From an uncultured Aquimarina sp. (GTDB taxonomy: Bacteria > Bacteroidota > Bacteroidia > Flavobacteriales > Flavobacteriaceae), in NCBI GenBank assembly GCA_947502885.1, contig CANNBP010000009.1, forward strand, positions 186,001-250,000: a stretch of 64,000 bases of DNA, in the 5' to 3' direction. This document shows, piece after piece, positions 1 through 8,564 of this stretch. The notes beneath the pieces were generated by a model. It did no database searches and was not told where the DNA came from. It saw nothing but the letters and a program-made list of their open reading frames with translations. Within the stretch, counting starts at the first letter, position 1, and the number at the start of each line of letters is the position of its first letter. Made by a program: the position numbers and the translations under genes.

Positions 1-2
1 CA

Positions 3-344
3 GGTCACCCCTATCAACTTAAAAATCCGATTGCAGGTAAAACAGGTACTACACAAAATCAAAGTGATGGTTGGTTTATGGGTATTGTACCTAATCTCTG
101 TACAGGAGTATGGGTAGGAGGTGATGATAGAGCAACACACTTTAGAACGATTACTTTTGGGCAAGGTGCAGCTATGGCCTTACCTATATGGGGAGTCTAC
201 ATGAAAAAATGTTACGCAGATAAAACACTTAATGTGTCTACAGGAGCATTTAAAAGACCTGATAATTTAAGTATCGAAGTGGATTGTAATGCCTTTAAAA
301 AGAAAAATACTCAGGACGAAAATATAGACGAGTTTAGTTTGTAA
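3..344 (+). CDS. Class A penicillin-binding protein, C-terminal end (partial)
   Basis: Only the last 113 codons are in the window; the gene begins upstream. The frame is open from base 3 and reads through a KTG(T)T box at bases 39-53, the third conserved motif of the penicillin-binding transpeptidase domain. It is followed by the usual DGWFMG and GVWVGGDDR stretches and then GQGAAMALPIWG, as in PBP1A-type enzymes. Such proteins are inner-membrane bifunctional glycosyltransferase/transpeptidases that polymerise and crosslink peptidoglycan in the periplasm. The tail after the domain is short and acidic (ends DEFSL). The ATG at 78 lies inside the domain and is not a start. The N-terminal glycosyltransferase domain cannot be seen, so the bifunctional call rests on the tail's resemblance to PBP1A. 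Confidence 0.9.
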   Translation, partial: GHPYQLKNPIAGKTGTTQNQSDGWFMGIVPNLCTGVWVGGDDRATHFRTITFGQGAAMALPIWGVYMKKCYADKTLNVSTGAFKRPDNLSIEVDCNAFKKKNTQDENIDEFSL

Positions 345-381
345 CAAGTTGTTTTAACAATTTATCCGTTTTGTTGTTGTG

Positions 382-497
382 TTTAAGGGTAATATTGTAT
401 TACTTTGAGGGTGGTATTTTATGTATATCAATGATTTAAAACTATATAAAATCTCATATAACTTCATTTAAAGAGAACCTGATTTTAAGGGTAATAT
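382..497. repeat. 14-bp direct repeat upstream of the CoA-transferase genes
   Basis: The 14-mer TTTAAGGGTAATAT occurs at 382-395 and again at 484-497, with starts 102 bp apart, in the 198-bp gap before the CoA-transferase operon. It may be a pair of operator sites or a chance AT-rich repeat. I see no other structure in this gap. Confidence 0.35.
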
Positions 498-542
498 ACT
501 GTTATATTTTTAGTACATTTAGTCAGTTAAAATTAGACTAGT

Positions 543-1244
543 ATGATTCGTAAAACAGTATCCGGTGTGACCGAAGCTTTGGTAGGAGTAAAAAATGATA
601 TGACCTTTATGCTCGGTGGGTTTGGCCTATGTGGTATTCCCGAAAATGTAATTGCAGAACTTGCAAAATCAAATCTTAATGGTCTCACGTGTATTTCTAA
701 TAATGCAGGAGTAGACGACTTTGGATTAGGATTATTACTACAGAAAAAGCAAATAAAGAAAATGATTTCTTCTTATGTGGGTGAGAATGATGAGTTCGAG
801 CGACAAATGTTAAGTGGTGAGCTTGAGGTAGAGTTAATACCACAAGGAACACTGGCAGAAAGATGTCGGGCAGCGCAGGGAGGTTTTCCGGCTATATATA
901 CACCAGCAGGATACGGTACCGAGGTCGCAGAAGGTAAAGAAACTCGTGAGTTCGATGGTAAAATGTATGTGCTAGAACATGCGTTTAAAGCCGACTTTGC
1001 ATTTGTTAAAGCTTGGAAAGGGGATGAGGCTGGAAATTTAATTTTTAAAGGAACAGCAAGAAACTTTAACCCATGTATGTGTGGTGCAGCAAAAATTACG
1101 GTTGCCGAAGTTGAAGAACTAGTTCCTGCAGGAACCTTGGACCCTAACCAAATACATATTCCAGGTATTTTTGTTCAACGAATATTTGAAGGAAAAACCT
1201 ATGAAAAAAGAATAGAGCAACGTACGGTTCGATCAAGAACGTAA
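543..1244 (+). CDS. scoA: 3-oxoacid CoA-transferase, subunit A
   Basis: This 233-residue protein is the alpha subunit of a succinyl-CoA:3-oxoacid (or related acetoacetate) CoA-transferase, which moves CoA between succinyl-CoA and a 3-oxoacid in ketone-body and short-chain acid use. The family glycine-rich motif GGFGLCGIPEN lies at residues 25-35. Further family stretches follow, including the GTLAERCRAAQGG region and GNLIFKGTARNFNP. Length is normal for the subunit. The beta subunit follows after 90 bp in the same direction, so the two are probably one operon. The exact acid substrate cannot be told from the sequence. The ATG at 543 gives the expected N-terminus, with no competing upstream start. 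Confidence 0.93.
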   Translation: MIRKTVSGVTEALVGVKNDMTFMLGGFGLCGIPENVIAELAKSNLNGLTCISNNAGVDDFGLGLLLQKKQIKKMISSYVGENDEFERQMLSGELEVELIPQGTLAERCRAAQGGFPAIYTPAGYGTEVAEGKETREFDGKMYVLEHAFKADFAFVKAWKGDEAGNLIFKGTARNFNPCMCGAAKITVAEVEELVPAGTLDPNQIHIPGIFVQRIFEGKTYEKRIEQRTVRSRT

Positions 1245-1334
1245 TCCTTTAATAACTTACTCACAAGTAGAATCTTTTTGATCTATTAATAAGGATAAAG
1301 AGAGGTTCGTAATTTACACAAAGATTTAAATGTT

Positions 1335-1991
1335 ATGTTAGATAAAAACGGAATTGCAAGGCGTATAGCCAAAGAATTAAAAGATAAATATTACGTTAAT
1401 TTAGGAATAGGCATACCTACACTTGTTGCTAATTATATTCCAGAAGGAATAGAGGTAGAGTTTCAAAGTGAAAATGGGGTGCTTGGTATGGGGCCCTTTC
1501 CATTTGAAGGAGACGAGGATGCCGATATTATTAACGCAGGAAAACAAACAATAACTACCATGCCGGGAGCCTCTTTCTTTGATTCGGCAACTAGTTTTGG
1601 TATGATTAGAGGACAGCATGTTGATTTAACGGTTTTGGGTGCTATGGAAGTTTCAGAAAAAGGAGATATAGCCAATTGGAAAATACCTGGTAAAATGGTT
1701 AAAGGGATGGGAGGTGCAATGGATTTGGTTGCAAGTGCAGAAAATATTATTGTCGCAATGATGCATACCAATAAAGCCGGAAAGTCGAAATTATTAAAAA
1801 ATTGTTCTCTTCCGCTTACAGGAGTAGGTTGCGTTAAAAAAATAGTAACCAATTTAGGTTTCTTAGAGGTAACAGATAAAGGGTTTAAACTTCTCGAAAG
1901 AGCGCCTGGGGTGACTATCGAAGATATTAAAAATGCAACCGAAGGAAACTTGATTATTGAAGGAGATATTCCTGAAATGAATTTAGATTGA
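1335..1991 (+). CDS. scoB: 3-oxoacid CoA-transferase, subunit B
   Basis: This is the 218-residue beta subunit of the CoA-transferase encoded just upstream. It has the nucleotide/CoA-binding stretch GIGIPTLV at residues 24-31. The SENG motif at 45-48 contains Glu46, the residue that forms the glutamyl-CoA thioester intermediate in this family. The MVKGMGGAMDL and NCSLPLTGVGCVKKI stretches are typical of the subunit. Length is normal. The 90-bp gap to subunit A holds no gene. A short hairpin about 115 bp after the stop may be a weak end of transcription. Confidence 0.94.
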   Translation: MLDKNGIARRIAKELKDKYYVNLGIGIPTLVANYIPEGIEVEFQSENGVLGMGPFPFEGDEDADIINAGKQTITTMPGASFFDSATSFGMIRGQHVDLTVLGAMEVSEKGDIANWKIPGKMVKGMGGAMDLVASAENIIVAMMHTNKAGKSKLLKNCSLPLTGVGCVKKIVTNLGFLEVTDKGFKLLERAPGVTIEDIKNATEGNLIIEGDIPEMNLD

Positions 1992-2106
1992 TTTTTTCTA
2001 ATTCTAATTACAGGATAACGAATAATAAATTATAGTGAACGAATAATAATTGAAACAATGTGTCGTTTATAATGAAACGCTCTTATTTTTTTATTTTTGA
2101 AAGAAA

Positions 2107-2126
2107 AAACCTACAATTGAAGGTTT
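2107..2126 (+). terminator. Weak hairpin after scoB
   Basis: AAACCT (2107-2112) and AGGTTT (2121-2126) form a 6-bp stem with an 8-nt loop, followed by a short T-rich stretch. It is the first hairpin after scoB but is weak. The segment 1992-2260 is otherwise very AT-rich and holds no ORF of note. Confidence 0.25.
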
Positions 2127-2336
2127 GTTTGAATCTTTGAAATCCCCATTTTACGTAAGTAAATTGAACTTTTAACCTTTAAATGTTAAAGTTTTGTGTA
2201 TTTCATCTATTTTTTAAGTATTTAAACGTTTTTATTAAAAATAAATTAGATATTAGTACCACTTAAAACTATTGCCCCCTATAGCAAGAACTTTAAGAAT
2301 TAAACGAGTTAGTAACCCACACATATTGTCCCTATT

Positions 2337-2438
2337 ATGAAAAAGCGTCTAAACAAGCTGCAAAGAACTGTAAAACCAACTTTAGAACTAGTTTCTAACT
2401 GTATCTATGTAGCTAAAAAAGTATTTTTGTTAATGTGA
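2337..2438 (+). CDS. Possible 33-residue small basic/hydrophobic protein
   Basis: An ATG at 2337 opens a 33-codon frame ending in TGA at 2436-2438. The peptide begins MKKRLNKLQR, which is strongly basic, and ends with a mostly hydrophobic segment (VSNCIYVAKKVFLLM). It lies in a 602-bp gap between convergent genes. It is followed 17 bp later by a stem-loop and then by a good rho-independent terminator, so a short plus-strand transcript is likely. There is no clear ribosome binding site and I do not recognise the peptide. The transcript could equally be a small non-coding RNA and the frame accidental. Confidence 0.3.
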   Translation: MKKRLNKLQRTVKPTLELVSNCIYVAKKVFLLM

Positions 2439-2455
2439 TTTTTTGTTGTTGATTA

Positions 2456-2478
2456 ATCGCAACTCCCCAAGTCGCGAT
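2456..2478 (+). ncRNA. Stem-loop in a putative small transcript
   Basis: ATCGCAACT (2456-2464) pairs with AGTCGCGAT (2470-2478), with one mismatch, around the loop CCCCA. It lies directly before a terminator and is richer in GC than its surroundings. Together they suggest the 3' part of a structured RNA; the family is not recognised. Confidence 0.35.
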
Positions 2479-2484
2479 GAATTG

Positions 2485-2521
2485 AACCTGTTAAACTAGA
2501 ATATGGCTTAACAGGTTTTTT
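2485..2521 (+). terminator. Rho-independent terminator
   Basis: AACCTGTTAA (2485-2494) and TTAACAGGTT (2508-2517) form a perfect 10-bp stem with a 13-nt loop, followed on the plus strand by a run of T. The other strand lacks a T tract, so it serves plus-strand transcription. The nearest annotated plus-strand gene (scoB) ends about 500 bp upstream, which implies a transcript in between. Confidence 0.75.
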
Positions 2522-2593
2522 ATTACACTGATTTTAATTCAATTTAGAGTGCTTTGATACAGCTTTTTTAATCATATATTATAAAAAGCACCG

Positions 2594-4291
2594 TTATTTC
2601 CCTTTTGGTATGGCTTCAATAAGTTTCTTGGTATATTCCTTTTCTGGATTTTGGTAGATAAGATCAGCATCACCATGTTCCTCAATAGCTCCTTTATTCA
2701 TTACTAACAATTGATCAGACATGTATTTTACGACTGCTAGGTCATGAGATATAAAGATATAGGTAAACCCGAAATTGTCTTTTAATTCATTTAGTAAGTT
2801 TAAAACTTGCGCCTGTACAGAAATGTCCAAGGCGCTTACCGATTCATCACAAACAATAAGTTTAGGCTGCAATGCAATAGTTCTGGCAATACCAATTCGT
2901 TGGCGTTGTCCACCACTAAACTCATGAGGGTACCGGTCAAAATGGTTTTCGGTAAGACTTACTCTTTTAAGTAGCTCTATAACCTTTTGTTTTCGTTCTG
3001 CATCATTGGTATACAGCTTGTGAACTTTCATAGGCTCCATAATAGCTTGGCCTACGGTTAATCTTGGATTTAAAGATGCGAAGGGGTCTTGAAAAATTAA
3101 CTGAATTTCCTTTCGTAAAATTCTGGTTTCAGAAGAAGATAATTTGGTAATATCATCACCTCTATACAAAATCTGACCGCTATCAGCTTTGTCAAGCTTC
3201 AATATTGTATTTCCTAATGTTGACTTACCACAGCCAGATTCACCTACCAATCCTAAAGTCTCTCCTTCATAAAGTTTAAAACTAACATTGTTAACTGCTT
3301 TAAACTCGGATTTGCCAAATAAACCGACTTTGGTAAAATAACTTTTCTCTACATTTCTTACTTCGAGTAATGGTGGTGTATTGTATAGCTCTTTGTGAAA
3401 AGCCTCTCGTTGTTCCTTAGTTATAATTTCTCTTTTTTGATCTTGATCTGTCTGTTCAAGAAAATCGGCTATAGTGGGTAGTTTTTTATATCTTATATCA
3501 ATGGGTGGTCTTGCATTAATTAAGGCTCTGGTGTATTCTTGTTGGGGATTATGAAATATAGTTTCAGTAGTTCCGTATTCAACAATCTTTCCTTGATACA
3601 TAACAACAACATGGTCTGCAATTTCAGAAACTAATGAAAGATCATGAGAAATAAACAAAATACTCATTTTATATTCCTCTTGTAGACTTTTGAGTAGTGC
3701 TATAATTTCTTTTTGTACCGTTACATCTAATGCTGTTGTAGGCTCATCGGCAATAAGAAGTTTAGGTTTACATGCAATGGCCATTGCGATCATGATTCGC
3801 TGTTTTTGCCCTCCACTTAGTTCATGAGGGTATGCCCGATATGCCCGATCCGGATCAGGTAGTTTTACCTTTTTAAATAAAGAAAGTACTTCTGCCTTGG
3901 CTTCAGACTTTTTTAAAGAAGTATGCCTAAGTAGAATTTCGAGAACTTGTTTTCCGCATTTCATAGACGGATTCAAAGAACTCATAGGCTCCTGAAAAAT
4001 CATCGCGATCTCATTGCCTCGAACGGCTTCAATCTCTTTTTGAGTAAGGTCGAGTAACGAGTGATCTTGATACTGTACAGATCCAGAAGTAATAGAAGCT
4101 AATTTTTGAGGCAGTAAACCCATTATGGCTAGCGATGTTACTGATTTTCCACTCCCGGATTCTCCAACAACCCCAAGTATTTTGTGAGTATGAATATCGA
4201 ATGAAATGTTATGCAAGACCTGTTTTTGCTCTCCTCCAGAAGAAAAGCTAACACTTAAATCTTGTACAGAAAGTAAAATAGAATTATTCAT
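2594..4291 (-). CDS. Peptide ABC transporter, fused double ATP-binding subunit
   Basis: This 565-residue cytoplasmic protein carries two complete ABC ATPase domains of the oligopeptide/dipeptide importer type, as in YejF or a DppD-DppF fusion. The first has Walker A GESGSGKS at 43-50, the signature LSGGQKQR and Walker B LLIADEP. The second begins near residue 315 with Walker A GESGCGKS, the signature FSGGQRQR and Walker B LIVCDES. The short arginine/proline-rich linker after each domain (INARPP and EAIPKGK at the end) is typical of peptide transporters. It would power uptake or export of peptides together with membrane subunits. No permease or binding-protein gene is adjacent, so its partners must be elsewhere. 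It stands alone on the minus strand. Confidence 0.92.
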   Translation of the reverse strand: MNNSILLSVQDLSVSFSSGGEQKQVLHNISFDIHTHKILGVVGESGSGKSVTSLAIMGLLPQKLASITSGSVQYQDHSLLDLTQKEIEAVRGNEIAMIFQEPMSSLNPSMKCGKQVLEILLRHTSLKKSEAKAEVLSLFKKVKLPDPDRAYRAYPHELSGGQKQRIMIAMAIACKPKLLIADEPTTALDVTVQKEIIALLKSLQEEYKMSILFISHDLSLVSEIADHVVVMYQGKIVEYGTTETIFHNPQQEYTRALINARPPIDIRYKKLPTIADFLEQTDQDQKREIITKEQREAFHKELYNTPPLLEVRNVEKSYFTKVGLFGKSEFKAVNNVSFKLYEGETLGLVGESGCGKSTLGNTILKLDKADSGQILYRGDDITKLSSSETRILRKEIQLIFQDPFASLNPRLTVGQAIMEPMKVHKLYTNDAERKQKVIELLKRVSLTENHFDRYPHEFSGGQRQRIGIARTIALQPKLIVCDESVSALDISVQAQVLNLLNELKDNFGFTYIFISHDLAVVKYMSDQLLVMNKGAIEEHGDADLIYQNPEKEYTKKLIEAIPKGK

Positions 4292-4554
4292 AGTGTCGAA
4301 ACTAGGTAAATGTAATGAATTTGAGCTACACCTAATAAGTTTTTATAGGACCCAGCCTATTCTTTTTGTTTTATAATATACTTTTTTACTACAAAAATTA
4401 GCTTTTAAAATAACTGTTTTTAAGGGGTTTATGTGCTTTTTGAAGAAAATTTTAAAAAAATAAATAGGGTGTCAATAAAGTAGAGACGTCTTAGTTATAA
4501 ACCCGGTGTTAAAATATAAAAATCACAACTTAGGAATTAAAAAAAAGTAAAATT

Positions 4555-5718
4555 ATGAAATACGAAATGAAGTTTTTATTAGGTTTTTTAAAGGTATTTG
4601 CATTTTCATTGCTGATTGTATCTTGTTCAACCGATGATGACGCTCCTGTTCCTGAAGCAGAATTTAATAATACCTCTTTTAAAACAGACTCTGCTACAAC
4701 AACTTTTATAGACAGTGACGGTAAAGTTACTGTTTCTGTATCGGGAACTTATAATGACGGAAATACTAATTCGGTTAATAGAGGATTCGTATTTGGTAAA
4801 ACTGAAAAAACATTGGTGTCTGAAAATAATATAGTGACCGCTATAGGGCCAAATGATGCTACAAAAGGAACGATCAAAGGATTGGATCTTAATACCGTTT
4901 ATTATATTCGAGGGTTTATTAAAAATGATGAAGGTGACTATTTTTATGGTAATGAAATTAAAGTTACAACTTCAAAACCTCAAGGAAACAAGACTGTAAA
5001 ATTAAAGATTAATCCTCCTAGCGAAATTGGTACAAGTAGTCGAAGTACAAATGTCTCTGTAATTATAGACGAAATGACTATAGAAGCTCCTATAGAAGTT
5101 GGAGTGCAATATAGTACTAAGAGTAATTTTACAGATGTTAAGGCAATAAGATCTGATAGTCAGATTGTTTTGGGTGGACATGACGTTAGGGCACTGCTTT
5201 TAAGCCCTTCGACCAAATATTACTTTAGACCATATGTAAAATATAGAGACAATAGTATTATTGTAGCAGAAGATGCTAATGTGTTGACTATTACTACAAA
5301 AGATTTGAATGTAGGAGATGTGTATCCTATCACCGAAGAGGATTTCTCTAGTTTGATAAATGGTAATTATATTGTTTTGGAAATAGATCAAGATAAACGA
5401 GAAGCACTTTTGGTTGGAATAAAAGATGTAGTTAGCAATGATGGATGGAAAGAAACTCAAACTAAATCAGGTTTAGAAGTAAGAAACCCAACAGTTGCAG
5501 AAATAAAGAAGATGAAAGCACTTAACATGGTGGGTAACGGAGGTAATGGATTCTTTTGGGCAAGGTTTACTGATTTTGTAGACGCAGAGCTTTGGACATC
5601 GGCAGAGGAGAATGAAGATAATGCCTTTACATATAACCCTGTCTCAGATCAAACAAAGGCAGTTGCAAAAACGAATAAAACTATAAAATCTAGATTTGTT
5701 GGTAAGATAAAATTCTAA
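4555..5718 (+). CDS. Lipoprotein with fibronectin-like repeats
   Basis: This 387-residue protein has a signal peptide ending in the lipobox LIVSC, with the acylated cysteine near residue 24, followed by an acidic STDDD stretch. The rest looks like two beta-sandwich units: each contains a YYIRGFIKNDEGDYFYG-like or YYFRPYVKYRDN-like strand pair, as in fibronectin type III-like domains of Bacteroidota surface proteins. The C-terminal 120 residues resemble modules placed near the tail of many flavobacterial lipoproteins, with the words ELWTSAEEN and GFFWARF. Function is unknown; it is probably anchored in the outer membrane. The 263-bp gap upstream holds no gene. A strong terminator follows. Confidence 0.8.
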   Translation: MKYEMKFLLGFLKVFAFSLLIVSCSTDDDAPVPEAEFNNTSFKTDSATTTFIDSDGKVTVSVSGTYNDGNTNSVNRGFVFGKTEKTLVSENNIVTAIGPNDATKGTIKGLDLNTVYYIRGFIKNDEGDYFYGNEIKVTTSKPQGNKTVKLKINPPSEIGTSSRSTNVSVIIDEMTIEAPIEVGVQYSTKSNFTDVKAIRSDSQIVLGGHDVRALLLSPSTKYYFRPYVKYRDNSIIVAEDANVLTITTKDLNVGDVYPITEEDFSSLINGNYIVLEIDQDKREALLVGIKDVVSNDGWKETQTKSGLEVRNPTVAEIKKMKALNMVGNGGNGFFWARFTDFVDAELWTSAEENEDNAFTYNPVSDQTKAVAKTNKTIKSRFVGKIKF

Positions 5719-5751
5719 CATTGAGATTTTAATTTTTACTTGATTGTTGAT

Positions 5752-5783
5752 AAGGCGCTTGATTTTTTAAGCGCCTTTTTTTT
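5752..5783 (+). terminator. Rho-independent terminator
   Basis: AAGGCGCTT (5752-5760) and AAGCGCCTT (5769-5777) form a perfect 9-bp stem, followed by eight T. It closes the lipoprotein gene 34 bp downstream of its stop and separates it from the kinase gene. Confidence 0.88.
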
Positions 5784-5821
5784 GGTGCGATATTTGTTAT
5801 ATTTACGAATCAAAAAATACT

Positions 5822-7279
5822 ATGAGGCTATTAAAACTTTCTCTTCGTACTCGAATTTTTATTTCAATGACGGCATTGATATTATTGGCCTCGATATTAA
5901 TTGCTGCTGTGACGATCTATCAATATAAAGAAGAAGCAGAAGAGTATCATCAAGAGAGGTTAGAAAGAAAAGAAGAACGCATACAGATTGCGATTAATAA
6001 TGTGCTAAAAAGCACAACATACCCTGTAACCGAAGAGAATATTATATTGATCTTTCGAGAGAAAAAACGAATATATCAAATCTCAGAAGAACATTCGTTA
6101 CCCATTAATATATATGATCTATCAGGAAGACTATTAATAACATCAGAAACTAGTTTTGTAGAGAATATTATAGGTAAAGAATTAAAACCAATCATTATAG
6201 ATACGCTCGAATCGCTTTATGATAAAAGATATTTGGTGAAATCTGAAAAAGATGGTGATAAATTTTTGTCATCATATACCTATATTTCAGACAGTAGGGC
6301 TAAACCATTGGCAGTGCTTAATTTACCTTATCTAGAAGATGATGATCTAATTACCAGAGAATTAATAGAATTTCTTAAGCGTTTGGGACAGGTATATTTG
6401 TTAATGCTCTTTGTCGCTATTTTACTGGCCTACTTTTTATCAAAGTATATAACAAGATCTTTAAAAACTATTTCAGAGACTATAGATCAAACGAGATTGG
6501 ATAAAAGGAATAAGAGAATAGCAATAGGAGATGCAAGCGAAGAGATATACTCGTTGGTTAATGCTTATAATAGTATGATTGATGAGTTAGAGCAGAGTGC
6601 TGCGATGCTAGCCAAAAGTGAACGAGAAGCAGCATGGAGAGAAATGGCAAAACAAGTGGCACACGAGATCAAAAATCCGTTAACACCCATGAGATTAACA
6701 GTGCAAAGTTTTCAACGAAAATTTGATCCAGAAGATCCAGGAATACATCAAAAGGTTCAAGAATATAGCGATACGCTTATTCAACAAATAGATACGATGA
6801 GTTCTATCGCTTCTGCTTTTTCTAATTTTGCTCAAATGCCAGCACAGAAAAATGAAACACTGGATGTGGTAAAAATCGTGGGTCTTGCGTTGGATATTTT
6901 TAATGAAGACTATATAATTTTCCCTTCGGTGAAAGAAGAAATTATAGCAAAATTAGATAGAACACAGCTTATTCGAGTGGTAACGAATTTGGTAAAAAAT
7001 GGAATACAAGCAATACCAAAAGGAAGAATACCCAAGATTATGGTTAATGTATTTTCTGAAGATGATACTGTGGTAATTACAGTTGCTGATAATGGGATAG
7101 GAATATCTGAAGAGAATAAGAAAAAAGTATTCGAACCAAAGTTTACTACCAAAACCAGTGGTATGGGGTTAGGTTTGGCTATGGTAAAAAATATTGTAGA
7201 GACGTATAAAGGAAATATTACCTTTACATCCAAAGAAGACAAGGGCACTATCTTTAATGTAAAGTTTCCGAAAGAATAA
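5822..7279 (+). CDS. NtrY-like membrane sensor histidine kinase
   Basis: This is a 485-residue inner-membrane kinase. Transmembrane segments lie at about residues 13-33 and 190-210 and flank an extracytoplasmic sensor domain of about 155 residues. A HAMP-like linker follows, then a dimerisation domain with the phospho-accepting His281 in VAHEIKNPLTPM. The ATPase domain has N, G1 (DNGIGI) and G2 (GMGLGLAM) boxes. The words REAAWREMAKQ just before the H-box are typical of NtrY-like kinases of Bacteroidota. No response regulator gene is adjacent, so it is an orphan here. The start at 5822 puts a basic stretch before the first membrane segment, as expected. Confidence 0.88.
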   Translation: MRLLKLSLRTRIFISMTALILLASILIAAVTIYQYKEEAEEYHQERLERKEERIQIAINNVLKSTTYPVTEENIILIFREKKRIYQISEEHSLPINIYDLSGRLLITSETSFVENIIGKELKPIIIDTLESLYDKRYLVKSEKDGDKFLSSYTYISDSRAKPLAVLNLPYLEDDDLITRELIEFLKRLGQVYLLMLFVAILLAYFLSKYITRSLKTISETIDQTRLDKRNKRIAIGDASEEIYSLVNAYNSMIDELEQSAAMLAKSEREAAWREMAKQVAHEIKNPLTPMRLTVQSFQRKFDPEDPGIHQKVQEYSDTLIQQIDTMSSIASAFSNFAQMPAQKNETLDVVKIVGLALDIFNEDYIIFPSVKEEIIAKLDRTQLIRVVTNLVKNGIQAIPKGRIPKIMVNVFSEDDTVVITVADNGIGISEENKKKVFEPKFTTKTSGMGLGLAMVKNIVETYKGNITFTSKEDKGTIFNVKFPKE

Positions 7280-7369
7280 TTTTTTTCATTCTTCTAAGTG
7301 CCATAACTTTATAAAACTTTTTTTAAATAATTACATTTCTGCTTAGGTAGAGGTTAAAAATAACTGGCT

Positions 7370-8149
7370 ATGTACACAAATATTTTAACATCTCAAGATA
7401 ATGGGATTACTACTATTACTATAAATCGACCATCAAAACTTAATGCGCTTAATAAAGAAACGATTCAAGAGTTACATGCAGCTTTTAGGGTTGCAGATCT
7501 CGATGCCGACACCAAAGTTATTATACTTACGGGTAGTGGAGAAAAAGCCTTTGTTGCAGGTGCAGATATTAGTGAATTTGCTTCTTTTTCTGTTACAGAA
7601 GGACAGCAATTGGCTGCCAAAGGGCAAGAGTTACTTTTTGATTATGTAGCTAACCTTTCTACACCAGTCATTGCAGCAGTTAATGGTTTTGCTCTTGGTG
7701 GTGGATTGGAATTGGCTATGGCGGCACATTTTAGAATTGCCAGTGAGAATGCAAAAATGGGATTGCCAGAAGTTTCTTTAGGTGTTATTCCTGGTTATGG
7801 TGGTACACAACGACTACCGCAATTAATAGGTAAAGGTAGAGCTATGGAGATGATTATGACTGCGGGTATGATAGATGCCAATCAAGCATTACAATATGGA
7901 TTAATAAATTATACAACTACCCAAGAAGAATTGATCCCATTGGCAACAAAATTAGCAGGAAAGATTACCAGAAATTCTTCGATAGCGATAGGTGCCGCTA
8001 TCAAAGCGGTTAATGCAGTTTATGAAGATGGGGTAAATGGGTATCAAGTAGAAATCGAACAATTTGGAAATTGTTTTGGGACAGAGGATTTTAAAGAAGG
8101 GACTCAGGCATTTTTAGAAAAAAGAAAAGCAAACTTTCCGGGTAAATAA
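7370..8149 (+). CDS. Enoyl-CoA hydratase/isomerase family protein
   Basis: This 259-residue crotonase-fold enzyme probably hydrates 2-enoyl-CoA esters in fatty acid or amino acid breakdown. The oxyanion-hole segments AGADISEF (63-70) and ALGGGLELA (108-116) are present. The two catalytic acids of enoyl-CoA hydratases are both there, Glu114 and Glu134 (in GLPEVSLGV), which favours a true hydratase over a family member with another reaction. Length is normal. It stands 90 bp after the kinase gene and 22 bp before the next gene. It may be read with the following small gene, EI24 gene and hemF, although their jobs are unrelated. Confidence 0.9.
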   Translation: MYTNILTSQDNGITTITINRPSKLNALNKETIQELHAAFRVADLDADTKVIILTGSGEKAFVAGADISEFASFSVTEGQQLAAKGQELLFDYVANLSTPVIAAVNGFALGGGLELAMAAHFRIASENAKMGLPEVSLGVIPGYGGTQRLPQLIGKGRAMEMIMTAGMIDANQALQYGLINYTTTQEELIPLATKLAGKITRNSSIAIGAAIKAVNAVYEDGVNGYQVEIEQFGNCFGTEDFKEGTQAFLEKRKANFPGK

Positions 8150-8171
8150 TATAATAATAAGTAAAAGAATT

Positions 8172-8561
8172 ATGGCGGTTGAAGATTGGTTGTTAAAAGA
8201 AATCCGTAAGCTTACTCAGTTATTGTTAACGTTATTGTCAAAGACTTCAGAACTAAAAATAGATTTTGAAGAAGAAAAAGTCTCTGAAATTAAAAAAAAG
8301 CTAGAAAATGAATTAGAAATACGTATCGATGAGTTGTTAAGTAAAGATGATAATTCGATGATTGCAATATTAGTAAATAAGAAATTTACACTAGAACATT
8401 TAGAATTGTTTGCTGATTTACTTTCAGAATTAAATTCAAAAAATACTAGAATTGAGAATACAGCAGAAAAAGCACTTGCTATTTATGATTATGTACAAAA
8501 ACAGAATACTACATATTCTATTGCGTTGTATCAAAAAACACAAAAATTACTAATCGATTAA
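8172..8561 (+). CDS. Hypothetical helical protein
   Basis: I do not recognise this 129-residue protein. It is soluble, almost entirely helical in character and rich in Leu, Glu and Lys, with an acidic amphipathic stretch around residues 25-60 (DFEEEKVSEIKKK) that could form a coiled coil. No signal peptide or cysteine is seen. It sits 22 bp after the enoyl-CoA hydratase gene and 3 bp before the EI24 gene, so it is almost certainly co-transcribed and possibly translationally coupled with the latter. It may be a small partner of that membrane protein. Confidence 0.75.
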   Translation: MAVEDWLLKEIRKLTQLLLTLLSKTSELKIDFEEEKVSEIKKKLENELEIRIDELLSKDDNSMIAILVNKKFTLEHLELFADLLSELNSKNTRIENTAEKALAIYDYVQKQNTTYSIALYQKTQKLLID

Positions 8562-8564
8562 ATT

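Noticed and set aside
1401..1852. Minus-strand frames of 72 and 129 codons inside scoB
   Set aside because: They lie wholly within a well-supported gene on the other strand and have no recognisable features.
2018..2053. Repeated AACGAATAATAA near the scoB stop
   Set aside because: Short and of simple A/T composition; likely chance.
5740..5928. 62-codon plus-strand frame overlapping the NtrY-like kinase start
   Set aside because: It runs through a terminator and into the kinase gene in another frame; a shadow frame.
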